From positions 53,491 to 117,490 of the forward strand of contig NBIV01000258.1 in NCBI GenBank assembly GCA_003194525.1: a stretch of 64,000 bases of DNA, read 5' to 3'. The notes beneath the pieces are model-generated. The model saw only the letters and a list, made by a program, of their open reading frames with translations. It did no database searches and had not been told where the DNA came from. The DNA comes from Gracilariopsis chorda (lineage: Eukaryota; Rhodophyta; Florideophyceae; Gracilariales; Gracilariaceae). Shown here one piece after another: positions 1 through 10,956 of this stretch. Each line of letters starts with the position of its first letter. Within the stretch, counting starts at the first letter, position 1. The position numbers were made by a program, and so were the translations under genes.

Positions 1-745
1 GACCTAGAACGGTATACAGACATCTGATATGCGCAGTTTGTGGGGCGGCAAGAAGCCAATTGCCGCTAGTCTGTCATCATAATGGCCTGTTATCGTGGGG
101 ATCACGAAAATGCCGTATACTAGGATGATTTGAACGAGCACCATTTTATTGACAACATTATCCTCAAATTCTTTTCTGTATACTCTGTGCACCCCACATA
201 GAAGATAAGGAAACATCAAAACGACCATGGAACTTTTTCTGTGGATGTTAGCGTCGTGCATGAAAAGTCTTAGCAATCATGGTTCCTAACATACAGTCCC
301 CATCTCCATTAAAGAGTGAAATCGAGTTGGCGTCAATCTCATAAATTTGATCAATGCCTACTCGAGATGAGAAGATGCATAAATCATTTCAAGTCTAAAA
401 TATTCGCTTCAAAAGCAGGTTCTATTTGTAATCATTAGCTTTTTTATAGCCCCTTCGGTTTGTGACGTTTGAAATGAATCTGGACATGACCCGGGTGCAA
501 ATATATTAGAAAACTTCAACACAAAATAAACTGCTTTACCAATATTTCTGGTCACGAACTGATGAAGAAAAAAAAGGTGCCGGCAGCGTGTAAACCGAAA
601 AGACTACTTTTGTCTAGGATTTTGTCAACCATACCCGCAATATTTGCAAGAAGCAAAAGTGGTAGGTTCCCATGGAAGACGTTTGAGTTTCCGTGACGAT
701 GAACCCCAAAAAAACCAGCCGGGAGATTTATTGGTTGCATGTGAG
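1..745. other. Left flank, no supported gene
   Basis: This stretch precedes the target-site duplication of retroelement 1. Only short open frames occur, including a 90-codon one on the minus strand ending at position 4, and none shows a motif I recognise. I see no repeat or RNA gene here. Confidence 0.6.
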
Positions 746-750
746 CAATA

Positions 751-1449
751 TATGGTATTCCACCAACGACTGTAGGGTCTCGGTTGCAGAGGTGGATATC
801 CACGGGTAACGGCGTAAGCGGGCGCCGCCTTGCGGGTGACTGTCTAGTAATACAGGCTCCGGTGCCAAACGGTGATGTCTCGTGAGGGCACGAACGGACG
901 AAGAGTCGGAGGGTTCGAAGATCTCGGTGTCGAGTACAGCACAGGATTATCTGAGAAAACAGCACACAACGCCAAGTAAAATGGGCGAAACGGGAGTTAG
1001 TAATGACAGGAATATGAGGAGATCCTCGGAACGAGGGCTGTAGCTCAGATAACGTTAGGCACTGATGCTACAGGCGCTCCAATGTCGTAAACGACTTAGG
1101 ATTCCTGTAATTTACCACTTGGGTAAGCCGTTGGTTGTTGGTTGGCCTCCGCATTCCTCCCCTGGGCTTCAGGCCTTTACTAGTCCCATAAGAGCAGCGC
1201 GACGGCCTCACTGTCAAGCCTACACGTGTGGTTAGCCACTACTGGCACTAGAATAAAATATCGAATAAATTATTTGGCAATGGGTGCCAGGGTGGTACAG
1301 GTCTACACCTGCACTAGGGTGCCACCCATGAGACAGTTCTTTTCATAGCTGTCGCTCAGTAGCGTTAACCTCAGCTTCAATTGATGAGTTGCATCCCCCA
1401 ACTTAAGCGATAATCGGCACTCCGAAGCCATTGCATCCTGAATGCTACA
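751..1449 (-). repeat. 3' LTR of retroelement 1
   Basis: About 699 bases, matching 10957-11656. In the 120 bases I compared closely the copies differ at roughly one base in ten to fifteen, so the insertion is not recent. The outer end reads TATGG where the partner has TGTGG, so the canonical terminal TG is mutated here; the other end reads GCTACA. The perfect CAATA duplication next to it supports the boundary. Confidence 0.92.
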
Positions 1450-1461
1450 CATCCCCACAGT
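1450..1461 (-). other. Candidate polypurine tract of retroelement 1
   Basis: On the minus strand the bases just before the 3' LTR read CTGTGGGGATG. It is purine-rich but weak. Elements 2 and 4 have G-rich tracts at the same place (13161-13172 and 63037-63053), which supports the assignment. Confidence 0.45.
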
Positions 1462-1491
1462 TAAGAGCGGAGCGCGCGCGACGCAAGAGCG

Positions 1492-1499
1492 TATAAAAG
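1492..1499 (+). promoter_or_regulatory. TATA box of the antisense gene of retroelement 1
   Basis: TATAAAAG lies 43 bases inside the LTR boundary, on the strand opposite to gag-pol. It is followed by a pyrimidine-rich leader and then ATG at 1605, 113 bases downstream. Retroelement 4 has TATAAATA with ATG 112 bases downstream, so both motif and spacing recur. Confidence 0.7.
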
Positions 1500-1604
1500 C
1501 GACTTCCCCAAGCAGCTCTCTGCACATCATCTCGCTCTTCAACGAACACAAGCGATACCAATCTCACTCTCTCAAGTGTTCTTGCTTCTTCTTGTGTCGA
1601 CACA

Positions 1605-3245
1605 ATGAACAAATATCCACCCTACGTGAATCCGCCGTCGTCCTATGACGATCTAGACGCTCCTGCTCAGCCTCCGGCCGCTTCAGGTCATCATCCGACA
1701 CCTTTTTCATAAACTGCGCCATTGCCGCAAAGCTCTTCTGGGCCAGCGGTCCCCACGTATCTTCTGCCTCCTGGCATACAGGCTCCACAGCCACCAATCC
1801 CCGCGGGTTCTTTCCTTTCGTATTCAGAATTGGTGGGGCGTGCCCCTTTGCAAAACATGAAAGTGTACGCACGAGCTCTTTGGTTCTTCCCATTGGCGGT
1901 CCGCAATGAAGAGCTTATCGGGAGCTAAGTGGTCGACGGTCGACTTTCTGACGGTGTCCCATGGTTTGCCTTATACACAACGGATTGGTTGAGCCATTTT
2001 GGCCTGCCTGATAGCGCAATAAGTCGTCATCATGGCGAATCCCTGGCGGAGCCCAGCAGATACTTCGTGCGACTGGTATATATGCGGATGCCCCGCGTCA
2101 TTGGGACGGTTCCCTTGAATGAGGATTGGGGTTTCGACACCTGGTATGCCCGCACCGGCGGAGAAGCTTACGCGTATGCCGAGAACCTGGCTCATCTGGA
2201 TACCCGTCAATGGCGGTGGGTCCGCAGCGTTACCAACGCAGCGCTCTGCTTCGACAATCCTCAGATCCGTGCGGAATTCTTCCTTCGTAAACGCGACATC
2301 CTCTACTGGGACTTGCCAAGGTGGGAGTAACGCGCGAGGTCGCGACTCGGGTACCTTGTACCATACCGAATGTTGGAGATCGACCGAGTGCAGTTCCGTT
2401 CGCGCGTTGGGCACTACATCCCTGTCCCGAGGCATTGGCATGAGATCGAGAGTCCTCGTGATTGCGCTGTGGAGCTCCTTCCTGCCTTGACCTAGGTGGG
2501 CTCTGCCCTTACGAACGATCCGTTCTCCGGTTACTGGGTAGTCGTCTACACCGAATGCATTGCCAAGGTGGCTGTGTATATCCTGTGGGACGTCTATGAC
2601 ACATAATGCTTGTGGTACATGAGCCCAACTGCTCGGAAATACTCGAGAAAACTCGATCTATCCTTCGTACTTGGCTTACGAGCCAACCAGGAGGAATTCC
2701 GTCGTCTGATAGACGTAATAGACCAGATTGACTGGAGCCTTGTGCCAGCTGAACAGGCAGCGCGTGGGTCACATAACTTCGATCACTCCCCGTGGAGAAA
2801 CGGCCCTGGCGGTGACTTCGTGTGGTATGATCCGTGGACCAGTCAGCACATCGATGGTGCACAGGCGAAACACCTACGCGAGAGTCCGCGAGCGATGCCC
2901 CCAACTCAGCCCACTGGCTACGTATTTGAACCGGCTCCGGTCAATCCTGACGCTCTCGTCGACGAACTGGGGAATCTCGAGGCCAATGCTGAGGCGGACG
3001 GGGAAGCCATGGAGGTGTCTTCACTATATGCGGGCGATGACGTCGAACCGAGTGCTGCAGCGATGCAGACCTCTGCTCAAGTGCCTAGTCAACCAATTGG
3101 TACGGGCAACAAGGGCGAGCTCGGCATGTTGAGGCAATTCCTCCTAGACGGTGGCATTCCGTCTGACCAGATCGCCAGTGGTCGTCAGCAGATGCTGAAC
3201 CTCTTGCGTCTCAGCATGGACGGCGGTCCATCCACGAACGCGTGA
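1605..3245 (+). pseudogene. Antisense gene of retroelement 1, decayed copy
   Basis: This reads opposite to gag-pol, between the chromodomain end of pol and the 3' LTR. From ATG 1605 one frame runs for about 546 codons to the stop at 3243-3245. It is interrupted only by nonsense codons (1710-1712, 1926-1928, 2328-2330 and two more before 2610), with no frameshift. The N-terminus is proline-rich. The middle and C-terminal parts match the antisense genes of elements 3 and 4 at protein level, for example RANQEEFRRLIDVIDQIDW here against EANIKEMLGLLDFIDRVQW in element 3, and YLVPYRMLEIDRV against YFFPYPNAEIERM. The tail carries a short LRQFLLDGGIP block also seen in element 2. I see no signal peptide, membrane segment or known domain. 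The function is unknown. I chose the ATG because of the TATA box 113 bases upstream and the recovered frame. Confidence 0.8.
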
Positions 3246-3317
3246 TGAGAGCCTGACCTGGCTGATGTGACTTCACGTACGACTAAATGTAGTATGGCTT
3301 GAGGTAAAACAAATCCT

Positions 3318-3375
3318 CACCTTGTGACTTCTTCACTTCTATCTTCTTTCTTCTCCTTTCCATCTCCATGGCTCC
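3318..3375. repeat. CTT-rich pyrimidine tract between antisense gene and pol
   Basis: Plus-strand runs of CTTCTT and TTCTCC give a GAAGAA-rich purine tract on the pol strand. It sits where the antisense gene (plus) and pol (minus) converge. Element 2 has a longer version at 13515-13558. It could be a 3' untranslated region of the antisense gene or an extra purine tract for plus-strand priming. I cannot decide from sequence. Confidence 0.4.
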
Positions 3376-3449
3376 ATTTCTGTGACTCTTCACTACTTCT
3401 CTCCATTCATGAGCAAATGCTCCGCTCCGTGATTTCCAATGGGGGACTA

Positions 3450-6400
3450 TTACGAGCTAGTGCGTCCGAGGACGATTCGACCGACGAGGGCGTCATCGAT
3501 ATTCTCTGAGACATCCAGTTTTGCGCGCCTACAGTAGCCTAACACCTGAGATCGCGGAAATTGAGTGGTGGGCTCCCAGGTGTCGCTATACGACGGATAT
3601 CCGTACCAGCGTACTCTGAACAGCGGACGGTTGTCCTCATCGTCCCATCCGTCGGCCATGATTCGTTCTATAACGTACTTCTCAGTAGGATCGGACTCTC
3701 CCGTCTCTGTTGGTTCACCCTCGGCAGTGGCCGTTAGCTTACGAGTTTCCTCGATTTGGTTGCCTCGCGACGAAAGATCTCGAGTCGCGAGTTGGCGCAT
3801 GGCAGGGCTCCTAACGACGGCCCGTTCCTGGCCCATTGTCCTAGACGTCCTGGTTTCCTCTGGTTGGGCGGTTGCCTTCAACGTCTGTTTCGGCTGTTCC
3901 GATTCAATTGGCGGTCCTACGACGCTCCGCGTCGCTTCGTGCTCGATACTTGCCCATGGGGGCTCCTCCTTTTCCGGTGGTACTGTATCTGGCTTGTTAG
4001 GGCTGTCCCCTTGTTGCACGGCATCCCGTAACGTCGGGTCAGCCGAAACACCCTTTTTGCGTGGTCCTGCCACTGCTCTTACATCCCTGTCATCCTGCTT
4101 AATTACTTCTGCGGAGATGTCGCGACGGTTCCGTGCTTCTGCACTTCGAGAGTCGACGCGCGACAGTGTGACTTCTGACGTGGCGCTCTCGCCTTCATCT
4201 CTTTCAGCGAGTGGCCGTTGCTTATTGAGCTCGGGCTCCTCCGTTCGGACTTCGGAACAGCCGTCTGGTCGGGTGTCCTTGGGAGACTTGTGCGCGATCT
4301 CCGCAAGCTTCCGTGGGGAAGGAGCAGCGTGCTGCACCGTAGCGGCACGGATTGCTTCCTTAGGGCCAGCAATTTGGGCTGGGCCAATAAGATTGCTCGT
4401 TTCTGAACGTCGGACTATCGACCCATCCTTCGAGGCTTGTGAGCCATCCTTTATGCCTTGTGCGCCGTGTGGCAGATATTTTGAGGCCACCTTCCCCCTC
4501 TTAGGCTCGTCGGCGACTTGCGGCGCCACCAGTGGCTGTGGCAGCTCCCGTGGCTCGATGCGGTCACGTGCAGCCTGCTCTGGCTGCGTGTCAGCTTCAG
4601 GGCTTGGTGCGCGCACCACCCCATCGCGTGAGACGCGTTCTACTTCATCACCTTTCTTGATCACTTCAGTGTTTTCGTTGAACTCGACAACTTCATACGG
4701 CTCTGTTGCAATCGGCGCAAGTTTATGCCGGCGCTTACGCTCGTTCTTGTTCTTGGAGTTCTCTTCATCTTTGCGGTCGATCCTCACGAAGACGTGTCTT
4801 CCAACTTGAAGATCTGGTAAAGCCGGTCGTAGGTTCGCATCATAATTGCGCTTGTAACTGGCTTGGGCCTTTCCCATTTCTTCTGCAGCTTGAGCCGCGC
4901 ATGCGCGTAGCTCATTCCTCCAGCGTCGGTGAAACTGGGTAGAAGTCTCCTCCTGGTCCCTATCCTGCGAGTCAATCTCGATCAGTAATGCCGGCGGGCG
5001 GCGTGATAGTACCAGCTCAAACGGTGCCAATTTCGTTGTCGAATGTACTTGCGTGTTGTATGCATAACACAGTGTATCTGTATAAAGGTCCCAATTTTTC
5101 GGATGGTCCGCAATGTAGTGCCCTAGCGCGGCTAAGATTGTGCGGTTGTACCGCTCCACTTGGCCGTTACAATGAGGATGATAGGTCGTGGTAAACACGT
5201 TCTTGATGCCCAATATCCTATATACATCTTGAAAGAAGCGTACAACAAATTGCTTACCATTATCTGAGAGCAGAACCTTCGGTGGGCCATAGTAATACAC
5301 CCAATGGTGGATAAACGCTCGTGCTATCACGGGTGCAGTAATCCGTTTAAGCGGAACAGTCTTTACCAGCTTGGAGAAGCGATCGGTGATTACCAAGAGG
5401 TATCGGTTTCCTCGCTTAGAGCGAATCAGCTCGCCAAGGATGTCGATGCTGACATACTGTCGGGGCGCTTTCGCCGGGAATAGCTTAAGTGGCTTCTTCT
5501 TTCTCCACAATTTCACTCTGTTCTTAGCGCAGGTTGCGCATAGCTTAGCTGTCGCGTGACAATCGATTGCCAAAGTTGGCCAATAGAAGTCCTTCCTGAG
5601 GCTCAGGTAGAGTTTTGGTCCTCCTGGATGAGCAGATAGCTGTGGATAATGGGCCAGATGCAGTCCCCTGCTCTTCAGCGAGTGAGGTATCACAATCTGA
5701 TCACTTTTCGACAGTTCGAATAATAATACCACGATCGTCGAGACGAAATGGTAGCTCCTCCCCACCGTGAAGAGGGGAGCGGATGCCCACACAGAAGGGA
5801 TCTGTGAACTGTTCACGTAAGAGCGCCTCGAGGGAGACACGCTCCAATTGTTGATCAGCAGGCATTTCCGTCGTCTGGGCGACAAGAAGGTCGAAGTAGT
5901 ATTCGTCCTCGTCGAATTCCTCCAGGATGTCTGGTTCCATTTCCACTTTTTGAGAATCACTCATTAGCAAGCATGGGATGTCGTCATCGACCGGTAACTG
6001 GGTTTCGCCCAAAGTTTCCAATCGCGATAGCGCGTCAGCACGCACGTTTGAAGTTCCCTTCTTGTAAGTGATGGTGAAGTCGAACTCGGAAAGGCGCAAG
6101 CCCCATCTCATAAGACGTCCCGAAGGGTCGGATATGGACATGAGCCATCGCAGGCAAGAATGATCGGTATTGACCGTGAAATGGACACTCTGTAGGTAAG
6201 GCCGAAGGATTCTAAGAGCCCATACCACAGCAAGGCACTCCTTTTCTGACACAGATTAATTCCTTTCTGCCTGATGCAGTGATCGAGACCAGTATCCGAT
6301 GGGATACCGTTTCCCGTCCTTATGGGTTTGAAAAAGGGCACACCCTACTTGATAATCGCTAGCGTCCGTGTTGACGGAAAAGAGCAAATTCGGTTTCGGA

Positions 6401-8498
6401 AGACTGAGCACAGGGGCTGAGGTCAGCATGCACTTTAGCGTTTCGAAAGCTTCCGTTTCGGGATTTCCAAATTTCTGCAACTGTGAAGGCTGAACTTTCT
6501 TCAAAAGGGCATTGAGAGGTGCAGCGATGTGCGAGTAGCGTGGGACGAATCGTCTGTAGACGTTACAAAGCCCTAGGAAGGCTCGTAGATGGGTCTGTGT
6601 CTTTGGAGGTTTCGCCTCACTTATTGCAACCGTTTGCACTTCCTCTATCTCCAAGGTACCTGGCTTGATCCGGTGTCCCAAATACTTGACTTGGTTCGTG
6701 AACTATTCGCATTTCTTGATCTTCAGTGTGATCCCTGCATGGTTGAGGGATTTGAGGATCACCTCCACGTCGTTGAAGTGTTCTTCATAGTCACGGCTGA
6801 CGACAATGATGTCATCCAAGTAGACTAAGCAAGTCTTCCACTTATACTGGGACAAGATGATGTCAATGGCGCGCTGGAAGGTGCCGTAGGCATTCGTCAA
6901 CCCAAAGAGCATTCGCTTAAAGGATAGAGCCACGCGTGGCATACTAAAGCGATTTTGTCGCGGTTCTCCGCAGCGACTGGTACTTGCCAGTATCCCCAAT
7001 TTGCGTCTAACCTAGTAAACAAATTGGCTGTTCCAAAACTATCGATAAATTCATCCATTCGTGGAAGCGGGTAGGTATTCCTGACCGTTACTGCATTCAG
7101 TTTCCTATAGTCAACGCAAAAGCGTAGCGAACCATCGCTCTTTAGCACGAGCACAACTGGGGACTCCCAAGCGGATTGAGCGGGCTCAACGATTCCCTTC
7201 TCCAACATGGAGTTAACGCGCTCCTGTTTGATTTGTCGAGTACGCGGTCCTGCACGGTAAGGTGGTTGTGCGATGGGTCTTGTACCCGGCAAAGTGTCGA
7301 TATGATGCTCTGTTGCGGCTATCTGGCCAATACGGCCGTTCCACATATGTGAAAACTTCAATAGTAGACGGCGCAACTTCGGTTGATGCTCCTCTGAAAC
7401 GTGTTCCATTTTCACGCCCTCGAGGGCTTTTTCGGCTTCTTCTTCCGAAACTTTCTCCTCCTTCAGTGGTTTCAGGCTATTTTGTTCCTCCATCAGGGTT
7501 GGGGGTGGTTGCTGCTCATTCGTTGATGTTAACCCTAGGACATCAGACGTCATTACGTGCATCGGTAACACCATAGATGGGTGAGGTAACGCGGTCCCAA
7601 TGACCTGATTCTTGTGCAACCGGCATTCGTTCGAACCGGTATTACTGACCAGAACCTGGAATGGCCTGTTAGGTTTCACCTGAGCGATGCCGTTCGCAAT
7701 GAGTACTCCATGAGTGTGATAGAGTGCCGAGTTCGGCTGCACCACAATAAGTCCATGCATTGTCGTTTTGGCGGTCACCCACGCCTGGCATTGAGGCGGT
7801 ATAACAGCCATTTGGGCGACACGAATCTTTGGGGAAGTTCTGCCCTGGGGGGTTTCATATTCCTGTGAAGGAGGCAGTGGAACAGCGGAAGCGGGTCGTC
7901 GCAATGGTCGGCGTACAATAGGTACGGTCGTGCCGTCTACCAGCTCAATTTTCCGACTCTTCAGACGAATAGCGTCGATAAACTTATCACAATAATCACA
8001 ACCCAGGACCACTGGCGCTGCTAACGTGGAACACACGATGAAAGGTAACATGAAAACATGATTTCTGACTTTGACCACAAGCTGTATGGGCCTCTTGTTA
8101 GCATCCCGGATATCCGGTAATACTGCCTCTTGGATTCGAGCCTGCTCGTCATCATTCAATTCCGATATCCTGATGAAGTTTGGGCCTGCACCCGTGTCGA
8201 GCACTGCTAGTTTGCGTGTCAGGAGCAATTGTGAAGAGCCAACGTTGGCATAGATCTTATAATTACGGCGAGCCATGATCATGACGAAGTCCATCCTTCT
8301 TCCTGGGCACACATATCGTATCCAAAGGAGCGTCAAACTGCAGTCAAGCTGCACCTGTTCTCCGACATTCGAAGATCTATCTGGCCTCAGAAGGACCTTC
8401 AGCGTAACTTCCCGGGAGCAGGGTAATGTTGGAACCCTGGCCAGCATAATGGGATCGATCCCTGCCGACCCCTTGAGGACTCCCTCCCCTAGTTTACC
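3450..8498 (-). pseudogene. pol: Pol of retroelement 1 (protease, RT, RNase H, integrase, chromodomain)
   Basis: Domains read in order on the minus strand. The aspartic protease has the active-site motif DTGAGPN near 8210. Reverse transcriptase has YLDD near 6820. RNase H follows at about 6400-6000. The integrase has an H-H-C-C finger, then D (SIDILG), D (LSDNGKQF) and E (NGQVERYNR). A long proline/glutamate-rich spacer leads to a C-terminal chromodomain containing RVRWYGYP and DTWEP near 3600. The frame changes near 6950 and again near 5705, and two nonsense codons fall in the middle part (about 6704 and 6257), so no full polyprotein can be made. Pol has no clear start of its own: its frame overlaps gag and is entered in the -1 frame at 8492-8498. 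Chromodomains of such integrases are known to direct insertion to modified chromatin. Confidence 0.93.
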
Positions 8499-10609
8499 GA
8501 TTGAGCGGGCTTTTCGCCCTCCACAGGGGCTGCTGCTTTCAGCAGAGACTGCACATGGGGTGAATTCGTGCCTGGGGTAGCAGAGGCGTTTTGACGCATC
8601 CCCTCAGTGAATACCCATGCTTCGGCCTTCCAATACGAACTCGCGGGTACGCGTTCCCTCTCTGCCTGGTGTAAGGCCTCATACTTCAGGACGATCCTGA
8701 ATAACTTCTTAGAGGAGAGCGTGAACTCTGATGCCACATGATGCTTCGCTTAGAAATTGTAGCAAATCAGGCTAGCCCTAGTCGGCCTTGGTTGGGCATG
8801 AAGAACACGGGTATCAACCCATCCTGGCTTCTTAGACCTAAATCCTCCCGGGGGCGGGACCATTCCCTCCCTTCTATAATGGTATCGGCGTTGATCCATG
8901 GCCAACAGGGCGCTCTTTTCTGTTGAAGGTAACTCCGTAGTTGGTATGGAACCAATGGGCTCTCCCAAGTAGTGAAAACCATCGTGTGCATCGTGACTCG
9001 TTGGTGCAGGGGTCTGCATAGAAGCTTGGGTGTTCTCCGGGAACTCAATGTACATCAAACGACCTCGTTTTGCAGTAAGCTGCTCCGATGTGAGCTTTCG
9101 GGTGTGATTCGGCCGCTTGCCGCGGGCTCGGACTGCGTCCCCCTCAGCTTTTGCAAAACGGACGAGTTCCAGAAACTTAATACGAGTGTGCCTCTCCTGA
9201 TGATGGGCAACGAGAGACATGATAGCCTTCTGTAATCCATCGACGTACAGCGTCATCTTATCATCCATCGATTGAACATTACCGCAACGAGTTGCAGCAT
9301 TATTCAACCTTGAACTGAACCCAATCTAGTCTTCATCGTCTTTTTGGGTTACATCCCTGAGGTCCAGGATCGCGCTCCTAATAGCGTTGGAAGTCGCGTA
9401 GTGACGCCGAAAGTACTGCACAGCCTCTGGCCAGCTAGCCACGTCACCGTCATCTACACTCAAGGAGCTGCTCACGGCTCGGTATTATTCGAGAGCAAAA
9501 TCCTTCAGGAAATATGGTAAGGCCACCAGCGCTTGAGCCTCGCTCATATCCAGGTTGTCGGCCTCAGTGATGAATCAGCTAAGAAAGTCAAACACAAGTA
9601 TCGGGTCCTTTCCGTTGAAGGTAAGGTCATGGGACCCAATCTTCATTCGGCGAATGTGATCTCTGACCTTCCCAGTCTCACGCCCAGAGTGTTTGTGCTT
9701 ACGAACACATAAACGGTACATTTGATAGTTCATAATCTTCCGATAAAGCGGATTAGTGCAGGGTAGCGGTTTCAACCCTCGATAAGGCGGCCCCTTTTTG
9801 CGGCGCAGTAGTGAGCTACTCCTCTTCCTCTTCGAACGTCGATATTCGTCTTCGCTAGAACTATCGTCTTCAGACGTGTCGTCCTCCTCAGATCTCTCCG
9901 AGTCCGAGTCGTCATCATCGGAATCATCCGAATCTTCATCTTCGTCGGTCGAGTCGTCCCTCGCGGATATCTGCTCCTTCTTGGAGCGCCACGGTGGCTT
10001 CTTCTTCTGTCCGGAACGGTGGTCTTCGTCCTTTGACGACAGCTTGGGCTGTCTGGCGCTTCTCGCCTTACTCTCATCTACGTCTATTGGCGTGTTCACC
10101 ACGTGTTTCAGAAGCTCAAGGCGTAGGTTGACGCGTGAGAGGACCTCCTCAACAGTGACCGGTAATGCTGGTGGGGCCCCGGGGGTGTCTTTTCTTGCCT
10201 CCATTATGCGATTAACGTCTTCTCGGATAATCCGAACCGTCTCAGATAGCTGATTGTCGTTTCGTAGGTTCCGCATGGCGAGGTGCGCCTCACGTAACGT
10301 CTCCACTGACGATGTCAACCGGTTGATCCGACGGTCCATTTCCTCCAGACGGAACTTCTGCGTCTCAGATTCCGCGTGGAGTTGCTGCAGTTCAGCACGA
10401 AAGGTGCTGTCATCACCAGAACGAGACCCAGGTGGGGTAGCAGCTTCTCTAGCAACTGGATTCGGTACATCCGAAGAGGCTCCAGCTCATCCGGTTGAAC
10501 GTTACTTCCTTGCCTGCTGGTATAAACGGTTGCCCGCCTCAGTCGACGTGGCTAAACGGGGTTCTGCCGCCTCCGGCTTACTAGCGCTAGAGCGGCTTCT
10601 TGTCTGCAT
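8489..10609 (-). pseudogene. gag: Gag of retroelement 1
   Basis: One minus-strand frame runs from ATG 10609 to the TAG at 8489-8491, about 706 codons, broken by several nonsense codons: two near 10490, others near 9575, 9480 and 9310, and one near 8748. The start has a basic TRSRS stretch. A serine/aspartate-rich acidic block follows (about 9850-9970), then a capsid-like segment whose counterpart in element 2 is clear (ALPYFL, RHYATSNAI against RSYATGNAI, RCGNV). Near 8750 there is a degenerate CCHC zinc knuckle reading CYNF, a stop, then HHVASEF: the second and last Cys have become Phe and a stop lies inside. The segment KYEALHQAERERVP after the knuckle is shared with element 2. Confidence 0.85.
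8492..8498 (-). promoter_or_regulatory. Candidate -1 frameshift site, gag to pol, retroelement 1
   Basis: On the minus strand gag ends G GTA AAC TAG, and pol continues in the -1 frame as GGT AAA CTA. Element 3 has the same GGTAAAC just before its gag stop. Element 2 has the canonical A AAA AAC there. Just downstream GAGGGAGTCCTC can form a small hairpin. GGTAAAC is not a standard slippery heptamer, so it may be a mutated site. Confidence 0.5.
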
Positions 10610-10933
10610 TCTGGCCGAACTCTTTCTGGCGTTCCAGACCAATAATGAAATAGTTCAAAACGAAACTTCTCTATCGAATACGATACAATCCAACAAAATC
10701 GATAACCATAATAACTTCCGATCACGGAACAACGAGTACCAACTTCAGGTAACCGAAAAGAACTGAGCGAACAGTGAGGCCCGGTCCGGAGAGTCCTTTG
10801 ACTTCACTAGTTCCGTGGCGACGGTTCCAAACTTCAGATCACTGACTCTAACCGTGCCAAACGAGCTACAATCCCGAACGACAACGTGACTTCACGAAAC
10901 GAAACGTGAATCCAGACACGAGTGTCAGCAGTG

Positions 10934-10951
10934 TTCTAGGTCGGGAGACCA
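10934..10951 (-). other. Primer-binding site of retroelement 1
   Basis: On the minus strand, 5 bases after the 5' LTR, the sequence reads TGGTCTCCCGACCTAGAA. The same 18 bases occur after the 5' LTR of element 3. The complement ends in CCA and fits a tRNA 3' end: a T-stem strand CTAGG, an acceptor strand TCGGGAG, a discriminator A, then CCA. I do not know which tRNA this is. It is not the usual initiator-methionine site. Confidence 0.7.
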
Positions 10952-10956
10952 GTTTA

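Noticed and set aside
1303-1551. Open frame of about 80 codons in the LTR of element 1, repeated in the partner LTR at 11510-11818
   Set aside because: The frame is shared because the LTR copies are alike. It has no domain and is not in the LTRs of the other elements, so it is not evidence of a gene.
3565-4809. 414-codon plus-strand open frame, serine-rich
   Set aside because: It is the shadow of the pol spacer and integrase end on the other strand; the pol frame has the recognisable domains.
9798-10253. Serine-rich plus-strand frame opposite gag
   Set aside because: Complement of the Asp/Ser-rich part of gag; the low-complexity codons leave both strands open.
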